Below are positions 53,281-64,000 of a stretch of 64,000 nt of DNA, piece after piece; the stretch's first letter is position 1, and each line of letters opens with the position of its first letter. The notes below the pieces were generated by a model that was not told the origin of the DNA, did no database searches, and was given only the letters and a program-made list of their open reading frames with translations. The DNA comes from Mycogone perniciosa (taxonomy: Eukaryota; Ascomycota; Sordariomycetes; Hypocreales; Hypocreaceae): positions 17,079 to 81,078 of the forward strand of contig JAOALB010000186.1 of the NCBI GenBank assembly GCA_025331125.1. Reading direction: 5' to 3'. Made by a program: the position numbers and the translations under genes.

Positions 53281-53939
53281 CCGTTTTCTTTTGTAAATTG
53301 AAACTCAGCGAATAGGGGTCTAAGCCGCCGGCTCTTAACATCCTATTACCCACAAGGGGTTTGTGTAACTTTTACTTAGTGGACATAAATAAAAAGAAAA
53401 CGAAAAAAAGAGCTTTGGATAAAGGTTTTAGACCATTGGCCTTAAACACAGAGTATGGTGGTTGCAGTTTCACGCCTTCTTCCACGACGGTTTCCGCGAC
53501 CAATAGCGCTAGATAAACAAGTTGGGTCGTCTTGAAGATATCTGCAACAGTCATCGACAGCCTTTATTGAAGTACTGCTGATACTAATTGCATGTCAACA
53601 ATGGACTCTCCACCAATTCGAAGGAAGCGGCTCTCGACCTTAATACTTGCAGGCTCCTGGAATCATGCCATGAGAAAGCTTGAAGTTAGTATTGATGTAT
53701 CTAAAGTCCATCAGGCCTATCAAGTGAGTGAGCAGTGTCTAACGGTTCCTGGAATGATTAGGAGATAGAAATAAAACCCAGAGAACAATTACAACCGTGG
53801 TACACGATCTGATAGAGGTCCTCCAGACCCCTATGACTCGCATCATTTTCAATCAGAATTACTATCCACACATACATATATCTCTATTTATATATAACTT
53901 TCAAATTTATGTTATCTTACCTGTATCCATTACACTAAG
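53281..53939. other. Transition to the right AT-rich block; no gene seen
   Basis: Part of this may be LINE 3' sequence. Composition becomes AT-rich from about 53.9 kb. The minus-strand frame at 53372-53554 has no recognisable motif. Confidence 0.35.
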
Positions 53940-54520
53940 CCCAATATCCTATAGTATATAGGCCATCTATATATAATTAAATTTAAATAATATTAATTTA
54001 ATTTATTTTTAAAGTTATTAGTTATAAAGGATATATTACTTAATTTTAAAAATTTAATACTATATAATAATAGCTTATATTATAAAGGGTTCTTTTTATT
54101 TTTATCATTAAAGTTACTATTATTACTTTTTTATTTATTATTTATAGTAATTTAATTCAGATATTAATAATTAATTATTATAATTATTTATTTATTTAAA
54201 ATAGTTTTATTTTTTATTTAAATTTGTATAATTAAAATTAAACTTTTATTTTATTAAACTATTTAAATCCAATATATACTTATTTTATATTATTTTCTTT
54301 AAAAATAGCTTTAAAATTAAAAGATTTTGATCTTAATTCATACTTTATTTAATCTATTATAAATACTTTTTTAAATTATTTTAAATATTATGGGCTTTTA
54401 TTTTTATTAGGTATATAAATAAAGTAGCTATTATTGTAATATATAATTTAATTAACTAATATATAATTTATAATCTTTGAAATTATCTTAACCTTTTATA
54501 TACGCTTTTATTACGTTAAA
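53940..54520 (-). mobile_element. Fragment of the decayed chromovirus family, minus strand
   Basis: This closely resembles 12400-12930 in direct orientation, that is, the minus-strand copy on the left flank, including the stretch TTATATTATAAAGGGTT. It is AT-rich without ORFs. Confidence 0.6.
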
Positions 54521-54804
54521 TAGGCTAAGGACCTATTGTTTATTAGCGCTTATTAGCGCTAAAGAGCTTTTATCTGTTTATATAGTAGATATAAGCTAAT
54601 ATTATTAAAAAGGAGGGCTAAAAAGTAAAGATTTTAGTGTATTTAGGTAACCTTCCTATTCTGGCTAGACCCGGACTTAGGCCTGACACTAGGACCGAGT
54701 TTAGTAGGAACTTTAATATAAGTCAGGAAATTTCTATTATTTTCAATAATAACAATTAAGCTAGGACCAGCTATCCCGCCTACCCTAGACTCAATACAAT
54801 GGCT
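54521..54804. other. Less decayed spacer between repeat fragments
   Basis: Somewhat GC-richer sequence with a purine tract (AAAAAGGAGGG near 54608). It may be the remnant of another element. A short minus-strand frame here (54643-54918) runs into the LTR-like repeat and is not called. Confidence 0.35.
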
Positions 54805-55183
54805 ATAATAGCTATTGTAAAAATTCTGACTATAAAGGTTTCCTGTTTGTATGGCCGTGAGTCGATTTGGCCGATTTCCTATATAAATAAATTTTGCGGA
54901 AAATAGGAATAGGGCCACGAACCCAATTCTGCCGCTACACTCCTATTATCTAGTCAGAGGACTATTATAAAAGACAAAGCCATTATTTATACAATCACTT
55001 CTATACTAGCCGCATATACACTAGATATTCTATAGCTTTCTAGCTATTAGTTTAGTTATAATTTAATTGTTTATCTATTATTAACTTAATTAGACTCTTA
55101 GTCGTTTCCTTATTACTGTATTGTATACAGCTTCCTAGAAGCTATATATAAATAAGGTTTAGTATAACCTTGTTATTTTAATA
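54805..55183 (+). repeat. Solo-LTR-like repeat, right copy
   Basis: This is a direct repeat of 10878-11255, similar along its whole length with mostly transition differences. It is less RIP-mutated than the left copy (for example GTGAGTCGATTTGG against GTAAATCGATTTGG). Confidence 0.6.
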
Positions 55184-56729
55184 TATATAGTAGGATTCTT
55201 TTCCTTTTTATTAAATAAATTTAAAGAAATTAAAGCTATTTAAAGGTATAGGCCTTTTCTTTTATTAACTAATAAAAATAAATCTATATCTTTTTATAAA
55301 AGCTTTTTGCATAAAGTAGTTTATTAATCTGTTTAAAGGTATATATAGATTATATTTATTTACTTAAAAGAAAGTTTATATTTTATTAGTTTATTTAACT
55401 TTCCTGTAAATACAGCTTAGACTTTACTGTATTTTAATATTATTTAAATATACTTTTGAAAACTATCTAAATAGTCTTTATTAATAGGTATATTAAAGTA
55501 TAAATTATGGTTTAATATTATATTATCTAAATAGTTATTAAATATTATATATAATCTTTAAGCGTTAAATACTATATTCTTTATACTATTTAAAAAAATA
55601 ACTAAATTAATTAAAAGTAAATATCTTATAAAATGTTTTACTTTTAATTAATATATTTATATAATATAAATAGTATATTGTAAAGCTTAAAGTATAGTAA
55701 ACTTTAATAGCTTTTAATAATACTATTTTAAAAGATATTTTTATAGTTTTAAAAAGCTTATCTTAAATAGTATATATATAGGTATATAATTAATTTATAT
55801 CTTATATTTCTAACTTTATATTCCTATATACTGCTTTATATAAAACTTATTAGTAAAAGATATATATTTTTTGTTTAATTATTTATTTATATAAAAAACA
55901 GTATAATTTAAGTTTTTTAATAATTTAATAAATTAAAAACTATATATATATACTATCTTTATTATTATTATTATCTTTATTTACTTTTATACTAGTTAAC
56001 TATAAATACTTTACTTTTAAGTTAATTAAAGCTAAGCTATAAAGGTTATAATTAATAGTCTTTTAGATTTATTTATATATTATAGTCTTAATCTTCCTTT
56101 TTTTTATATCTATATTTCTAGTATTTTAATAGTTTTAAATTAAACTATTATAGTAGGCTATAATTTTATTAATATTTACTTTATCTTTAAATTTAACTAT
56201 TTTTTTTTATATAAAGGTAAGCGTTAAAAAAGTAAAAAAAGAAATTTAGCTTTTTAAAGACATTTAAATTAATCCTTTTCTATACTTTAACAGTAATTCT
56301 ATAATTTATAAAAATAGTTATATATTTAATTTACTATTTAAATAATTTAAGCTTTATAAAAGGTAAATCCTTTATATTATTTATTATAGGAAGTAAATTT
56401 TATAGTATAAAGGTAAAAATAAAAAAACTATATAAAGAAAAATAATATTAAATAAAAATTTTTAATAACTTTATTAAAGTTATTACTTAAGCTTATAACT
56501 ATAATAAAGTGCAGTATAGCTATATAAAGTATAATAAAAATAGGAATAAAGCTTAATTCTATTAAAGAGTATACTATAATAGCCTTACTATATATATATA
56601 TAGTTAATATAAAGGAAAAGGTAGAATATATATATTTTAAGCGCCTATATAGTCTAATATATTGTTTATACAATATATATGTTAACTTATATTTATAAGA
56701 ATCAATAAGTATAGGAGTAAGATATATAG
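55184..56729. repeat. AT-rich degraded repeat sequence
   Basis: RIP-like composition with no family identified. The minus-strand frame at 56428-56757 is hydrophobic low-complexity sequence from AT-rich DNA and is not called as a gene. Confidence 0.4.
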
Positions 56730-59700
56730 CGTTATAACCCGACCCTTTTATAGCCATATAAAGGGTCTAGGGCAGTATATACCCCGGAAAAACGATGGAA
56801 CGACTATCTAATAAGGAAGGATTACTTGGATTACTGTAAACTACAGATTACTTGGATTATAGAATATAAGCTAAAGTAATCTAATATAACTGTAATCTAT
56901 ATATAATCTAAGTATATTTACTATATATCTCTTTTATATATAAAACTAGATAAATTATTATTATTTAATATAGTTATTTAAATAGTTGTTAATAATTATA
57001 TTTATTAAAACTGCCTATTTTATAGAATTGTAATTATATTACCCTGCTTAGTATTTATCTTTAACCTTTTTATTAATATAAACCCTATACACTTTAGTTT
57101 AACTATTAAAAATTAACCTAGATCGTTATATATTAATAACTTTTATTTAAAAGGCTACTAAAAATCCTAAGTAATACTGTAAGTATATCCGCTGCAGTAT
57201 CCTCTTTTAATAACCCTATTACTCTACCCTTTATCCTACCTCCTCGCTAAAGGCAAGATAACAATAAAGATAATAATATAAATAAAAGCGAAAATAAAGA
57301 TAAAGTTAATAAAACAGAATAACTCTGCATTCGCATAAAAGAAGCCTTTTAATATATAAAAGCTAATTATATAAAATAGGAATAATACTATTAATATTTA
57401 ATTGCCGAAAACGCTAAACTTTAATAAATAATTCACTAACAGTAAGCGACTATTATAAACTTGCAGAATTAGGCCCCGCCTGCTTTAAACCTTATAATAA
57501 ACTATAAAGGAAACTGACCTTTAAGGGACTTAAAGAAATTATTTAAAATATAACCCTTTAAGCACTTTAATAAAAGTACTATAATACTTTAACTGTTTTT
57601 TATTTAACTATATAATTACTTTACTTATTTCCTACCTAGCTTTAATATAAAGATTAATAAAGTCCTTTTAGCTGCTAAATAACTTAAAGGAAATGCCTTA
57701 AAGTAGTTTAAACCTATTTTCAAAAGATTTCTTTAATAATAAAAATAAAGCCAATAAGCAGATATAGCTTATATTCGCTAGCTATAATCGGTTTAACGAA
57801 GAATTAAAGAATATCTTTAATAATATTAATAAAGAATATACTGCAGAAAATAAACATATAAACTTAGTCTATAAGGGAAGATACTTTAACTATACTATAT
57901 ACTTTAAAAACTATACTTTTAAAGTTAAATAAAGAAACTTTACTTTTATTAAATATTTTTATAATAGTTTTAAGCTAAAAGTTAAAAAGGAAGCTTATAA
58001 GTTCTTTTATAATAAAGGTATTATGAAATTTATTAAAAAATATATAGATATAAATAACTTATTTTATAAACTCTATTTAAATATAAAGAAAGGATAATAG
58101 TAATCTAGATAAGTTTATAAGTATTAAGGATATATAAATTAAAGTAAAAAGTAATAAGAATATATCGCTAGCTTTAATAATAAAAGACCTAGCTAAATAA
58201 ATCTAAACGCTATTTAGAAAGGAAAGGCAAAGGTTATCTATTATAACTATGATAAACTAAAATATATATTAAAGGACTATAAAGCTTTATAAAAGCTAAA
58301 AGCTAATAAACCTTAAAAGCCTGCGCTAAAACCTAAATAAAAAGTGAATATAATTTCGAAAACTATTAATTATATATTACTTAACTAAACTATATACTAT
58401 AATAATAACTGCTTTATTTATAAATCTAATAAAGATAAAAGCAGATAATACTTAAAACAACCTAGAAAAATATCTATAATAAACTAAAAGGGATATTAAG
58501 TAAAACTTAAATCTTTAATTTTTAAAGATATACTTAAAGAAAATAAAGTAAATAAATATTTACTACACTTAAATAGTTTAATGGAACGAAATCTAAACTT
58601 TAGCTATATAAAGTTAAACGGGGATAATAGTATTTTAAATAAATAAGTAATTACTGTAATTAACTATTAATATTTTATTTAAATTACTATAGGCTATAAA
58701 GGATAAACTAGCAGCAGTAACTTTAACAATAAAGATAAAGATAACCCTTTATAATATAAACTATTGCTATATAGTGCTATACTTTTAAAACTAGAAAATA
58801 TATTACTAATATATAATAACCTTAAGAATAACTTAAATAAATATTACCTTTATATAGTTAAAAGAATTAATATAAATATATAACTAAATAGGATATATTT
58901 ATAACTATATAAATAGCTTTATATATAAAATAGGTATAGGATTATAATACTTTTAAAGAATAGGTTATAACTATATAGTATTAAAACTTTAAGGTTATTA
59001 TTATTAAATTAAATACTAAAACTTTAAAGGAATATTATTAGCTATAAAAACTTAAAGGATATAAGTTTAAAAAATATTATATTTACTGCTAGGAGAAATT
59101 AATAAAATAGTACTTTTATTATAATAAAAAGTTTAAGTATAATTAATAATATTATTTAAAGTATAATAGTTTAAGGTATATTATATATAAATAAAATAAA
59201 TTAAAGGATTAGTATATATAATAAGCTAATAATACCCTGTATTTATTACTAGACTATATATACTGCTAGAGGAATAAATATATTATTTACCTATAGGAAA
59301 AGCTTTAAAAGTAGTAAACGTAAAAGTATATAGGGAATCAACCTACTTTAAAAGACAGAAAGATTAATTAAATTATAAAGGATCTGTATAGAAACTAGTT
59401 TAACTTTATTACCTATAAAGGAACTGCTTATAATAAAAGAAAGTAGCATTTACTTTAAAGAACCTTAATTAATTATGAAATCTGTATAAAAAGAGAAAAA
59501 TTAAGAAATAATTAATATTACCTATAAAAGGGCTATAAGGTAATAATTAATAAATTATATTTATTAAAATATTAAATAATAAAAGTAATAATAAAGATTT
59601 ACTATATTTTAAATTAAAGATAATAGTTAAAGGATATTAGCTATATATATTAATAGATAGCAGAGTAATAGGCAATTTTATTATACCTATAACTATAAAT

Positions 59701-62700
59701 CGCTTACAGTTACTTTAAAAAGAGAAAACTAAACTATATTAACTTTATTAAGCAAAAAGAGGAGCCTTTATATATAATAATAAATAAATTAAGCGTAAAA
59801 CTAATTATCTTAAATTTAAAATCGCTAAATATAAAAGAGTAGTTTTTTATTATATAGTGAATATTAATAAATATAGTATTATTTTTAGTTATTTTTAATT
59901 AAAATATAATAACTTTAATATTAACTGGGAAAATAGTTAGCTTTATTAGCGCAATAATAAAGCTTCCCTAGCAATTAAAACTATTAGAAAGGCTTTAACT
60001 GCAGGGCAGAAATCCTATATAGAACCCTTAAATATACCGAAAAAAGGAATTAAAGAAGTTACCTTTAATTTAATTATAGAAATAATCTACTTAAAAGTAA
60101 GATTTAAGTAGAGTAAAGAAAAAGATAAATAAATTTAAAAAATAATTACCTTTTTATAGAAAGTATTTAATAATATTAATAAAATGCTTAAAATAAAAAG
60201 CCTTAAAATAATAGTATTATTAAAACAACTATAAAATATCCTTAAAGAATACTAAAAGTATAATAAACTGTTTAAAGAAACACTTAATATAAAGCTACTA
60301 GAATATAGTTAATAGGACTATATAATTAAGCTTAAAGATAATGCTAATACTACTTTCTATAAAATTTAGAATCTAAATGAAAAAAAGCTTAAAAGCTTAT
60401 ACAATTATCTAGACAATATATTAGTTAAAGGATATATTTAACCCTTTTTATTAAAAGCAGGCTATCCTATTATATTTATATTAAAGAAAAGAGGTAAACT
60501 ACAGTTAATTGTAGATTATTAACAGTTTAATAAAACTACTATTAAAAATAAAACTTTATTACTATTAATTATAGAATTACAGGATAAACTATATAAGAAA
60601 AAGTAGTTTATAGCGCTGGATCTTAAAAGCGCTGATAACCTTATCTGAATTAAAGAAAGATATAAATAAATAACCGCGTTTTAAACTAAATATAGCTTAT
60701 TTAAATACTTGATTATACCTTTCAGTCTTATTAAGGCCCCCGCAATATTCTAAAACATAATTAATAATATATTAAAAGAGTACCTTAATATTTTTATAGT
60801 TGTTTACTTAAATAATATTTTAATCTTTTTAAATACCTTTAAAAAATATAAAGTATATATCTATAAAGTATTACAGATACTATAAAATGCTAAACTATTT
60901 ATAGAACCTAATAAATGCAAAATTTATATATAGAAAGTTATTTTCTTAAAGTATATTATTACCTTTAAAGAAATTTATATAAATCTATTAAAAGTATAAG
61001 CAGTAAAAGACTAGCCTATACCTATAATAGTTAAAGAAGTCTAAAGCTTTTTAAGATTTATTAACTACTATTAATAATTTATTAAAAACTATAAAAATAT
61101 TATATAAACTCTTTATAAATTTAATAAAAAAGATTAAAAATTTCTATAGGTATTAAATATATAAAAAGCCTTTAATAAGCTTAAAGAGCTTATTTTAAAA
61201 GAACCTGTATTTATTATATTTAACCTATTTAAGGAAATAGAAGTCAAAATAGATACTTTTAACTTTACTATAAAAGCTTAACTTAATTAAAGGGATAAAA
61301 ACAGTAAATTATACTTTATCGCCTTTTATTTTTAGGCCCTATATAGCGCAAAACTAAATTATTTAATATATAATAAAGAATTCTTTACTATTATTATTAT
61401 ATTTAAAGAATAGCGATATTACTTACTAAAAGGAATATATAAAGTTAAAGTATATATTAATTATAAAAATATTATATATTTCGCGATAGTTTAATAACTC
61501 TTTAAAAGGCAGATCTACTATATAAAATACTTTTTAAAATTTAACTATATCTTAATCTACTAGAAAAGATCTGAGAATAAATAAATAAATGCATTTAGCA
61601 GATAAATTAACTACAATTAAGGAAAGATTAAATATACTAGGCAAATCTTAAAATAAACCCTTAAAGGATATTACTAGTAAATAGCGCTTTAAGCTATATA
61701 TAAAGTATTTAATAATAATACTATACTTTAATATATTAAAAAACACTATATTACCTAGGATAATAATAGATTCTTAAAGGATATAGAGTTTCATAATAAA
61801 GGAATTTAATAATAAAATAAAAACATTTAAATTTTAAATAAAATTTAAGAAAATATAGTTATAAAAGTTTACTAATACCTAGTATATAGATATAAAGGTA
61901 TTTGCAAAACCTGCAAATAGGTTTAAAAGTATTTTACGTTTTAAAGACTTAAAAAAATAATATAAAATATTATTTTTTATTATATAACCTATAAAACAGT
62001 TAAACCCTTAAAATATAAACTATACAGTAAACTCTAACCTTTACTAGTACTAAAATAACTATAAAAGTTAATTTTATTAAACTTTATTATTAAACTACTA
62101 TTATCTATTAAATTAAGATTAAAGGTTAAATATAATAATATTTTAATAATTATAGACTAATTTACTAAGTACTTTTATTTCCTTTTATATAAAAAGCAAT
62201 AAATATAGAAATACTAGTTTATATATTTTTGCGATTTATTGCAGTTAATTATATAATTCCAGCTAAAATTATTTCTAATTAAAGAATAACCTTTATATTT
62301 AAATTCTAGTAAGTATTTATAAATCAGTTAAATATAAACTATAAGCTTAATACTATATACTACCTATAGATAAATAAATTAATAAAATGTATTAATTAAG
62401 TTATTAAAGTTTATTTAAAAAGTTATGTTAACTTTAATTAAAATAATTAAATAGAGAAGTTATTAATTATATAAATATTTTATAATAGCTATATTTTAAA
62501 GTTAACTAGACTTAGCCTTATATATATTAACTACAGCTTTATATTAAATATATATAAAGCATTAAAAAAAGGCCTATATATTAATAAAGTATAAATTAAA
62601 GTTAAAGATATAAAGTAGTTATATAAAGAAATGCAGGTATACTTTTACTTTATATAAAAAAGAATAAAAAAGTATATTAATAAATATAAATTAAAGGGAT

Positions 62701-63930
62701 TAATTTTTAAAGAGGGAGATATAATTTACCTATATTAATATTTACTAAAGAAAAAGATTGCAAATATTAAAATAATGCAATTAAGTAATAAATTAAACTT
62801 TAAAAAACTTAAACCTTACCCGGTTAAAAAGGTTATTTTAAAAGTCACTTATAAACTTATACTACTAGACAGTATCTAGATTTAGCTAGTATTTTATATT
62901 TTATTGCTTAAAAAAGCATTATAAAATAAATTAAAAAAATAAATTAATTATAGATTTAATTAAAGTTTTAATAACTAAAAAAGAATATAAAGTTAAAGAA
63001 ATTAAAGCTATAAAAATAGAAAATAATAAACGCTAATATTTAGTAAAATAAAAAAGCTATAAAGAGGAATATAACTTTTAAGAACCTAAAAAATACTTTA
63101 AGTACTCTTAGATAACTCTATAATAATTCCACTAAAATCTTAGATTACTAATAACAGATTAAGCAGCCTAAAAGCAGTCTAATTAATTATATTGGCAGCC
63201 TTAAAAGAATATATGTCAATAGCAGCCTCTGCTTTACAATATTCAGCCTCGTCCAGCTTATTTATACTTTTTAACCTAAGATTCACTATCTTTACTCCTT
63301 TTATTACTAATGCCTTGCGCTAGGTATAAAGGCGAGTTAGTGGCGTTAAAGCCTTGGAAGATTTGCAATGCAATTCTGCCAACTTAAACTCTGCCTTTTA
63401 TTCCTGCACTTTTAGTCGCTTATACTTTAAAGTAATCTAAAACACTAAAAGAATTAAAAATAATAAAAAAAAAAACAAAAACACTTATAAATATATACTG
63501 GCACCTTAAAACTATTATAAAAGCGCCCCTGTTAAACGCACTCCTAATATTAAAATACCCTATCTATTCTTTTATAAATATAACTATAGGAATAATAATA
63601 TAAATAAAGCATAGTTTTGAAACTTAATTCTTTAATAAAAGATATAAGGGCTAAACGCTAAAGGGTTTTTAAAGAATAAGCCTTTTTAATATAATTTATA
63701 TTATTAATACTATATATATAAAAAAACAAAAAGAAAAAGAATATTATACTTATAAAGGGAGGTATACTATTTATACAGGACAGGCAAGGTCTTAGGGATA
63801 AAATTACTAGGAGGGGGACATTATATTATAACCCAACCCTCTTATAGCCGCATAAAGGGTTTAGGGCAGTATATACCCTAAAAAAATAACAGAATAACTA
63901 TCTAATCAGGAAGGATCATTTAGATTGCTG
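56730..63930 (+). mobile_element. Near-complete, RIP-decayed Ty3/Gypsy chromovirus
   Basis: The 5' LTR starts near 56730 (about 340 bp by comparison with the left copy). The 3' LTR starts near 63824 after a purine tract (AGGAGGGGGA) and is cut at about 63930. Decayed plus-strand coding order: Gag with a CCHC remnant (about 58233-58283), protease LIDS then GNFI (about 59655-59690), reverse transcriptase (IVDY near 60510, ALDLK near 60615, VVYLNNIL for Y-x-DD near 60805), RNase H (about 61250-61560), integrase (GICKTCK near 61910, IID then FTKY near 62150) and a chromodomain (YLVK then KSYKEEYNF then EP, about 63035-63090). Stops fall mainly where Trp and Gln codons would be. The chromodomain makes it a chromovirus, a class that targets heterochromatin. 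Confidence 0.8.
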
Positions 63931-64000
63931 CCCGAACAGAGCATGAGCTCGGAGTAGCCGGCCTTGGGGCGTGAGGTCGTGGTCATCAGCTCCGCCCTCT
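63931..64000. other. Abrupt return to GC-rich sequence at the window edge
   Basis: The 3' LTR breaks off and normal, GC-rich sequence begins, marking the right edge of the decayed block. It is too short to assign. Confidence 0.4.

Noticed and set aside
56428..56757. A 109-codon minus-strand hydrophobic frame
   Set aside because: It is low-complexity Ile/Tyr/Leu sequence from AT-rich RIP-decayed DNA and overlaps the LTR start.

Overview
The window is nuclear DNA of a filamentous ascomycete (Pezizomycotina). The signs are short 46-110 bp GT-AG introns, LTR retrotransposons heavily mutated in the manner of RIP (repeat-induced point mutation), and fungal siderophore genes. Eurotiomycetes is my best guess, from the gene complement and the abundant TACGGAGTAC-type palindromes between genes, but this is not proven. 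A roughly 39 kb island of normal base composition (about 14.5-53.9 kb) lies between two very AT-rich blocks with essentially no open frames (1-14.5 kb and 53.9-63.9 kb).

The left block holds a complete but decayed Ty3/Gypsy element on the minus strand (2478-9605, 172-bp LTRs, TTACT target duplication). A miniature LTR element (5411-5825, 76-bp LTRs, AAGAG duplication) is nested in it. Then come a truncated relative, a solo-LTR-like repeat (about 10.88-11.26 kb) and a truncated minus-strand copy of a second Gypsy family. The right block holds a near-complete plus-strand copy of that second family, a decayed chromovirus (56.73-63.93 kb), another minus-strand fragment of it (53.94-54.52 kb), and a second direct copy of the solo-LTR-like repeat.

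The core of the island is a siderophore biosynthesis cluster (23.6-49.0 kb) of four genes. (1) A giant intronless NRPS of about 4750 residues with A-T-C-A-T-C-A-T-C-T-C-T-C architecture, as in SidC/NPS2 ferrichrome synthetases. (2) A divergently transcribed full-length ABC-B (MDR-type) transporter. (3) A SidI-like acyl-CoA ligase ending in the peroxisomal signal SKL. (4) A SidF-like hydroxyornithine transacylase ending in PKL, convergent with the ligase. Five exact matches to the SreA-type GATA repressor site (ATCWGATAA, either strand) lie only in the two promoter regions, and two spaced CCAAT/TGAC modules sit upstream of the NRPS. Together they suggest an iron-regulated, ferrichrome-type cyclic hydroxamate whose N5 acyl groups come from a CoA ester made by the ligase (mevalonyl-derived by analogy). 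SidA, SidH and SidL homologues are not in the window.

The left arm of the island (14.5-23.5 kb) is gene-poor. It holds a cytochrome P450 with a one-base frameshift, a LINE relic, an intact two-exon GFA-domain gene, a candidate secreted cysteine-containing protein, a 22-bp tandem repeat and a TIR/MITE-like element. The right arm (49-54 kb) has no confident gene: one short ORF, a decayed candidate gene and a second LINE relic.
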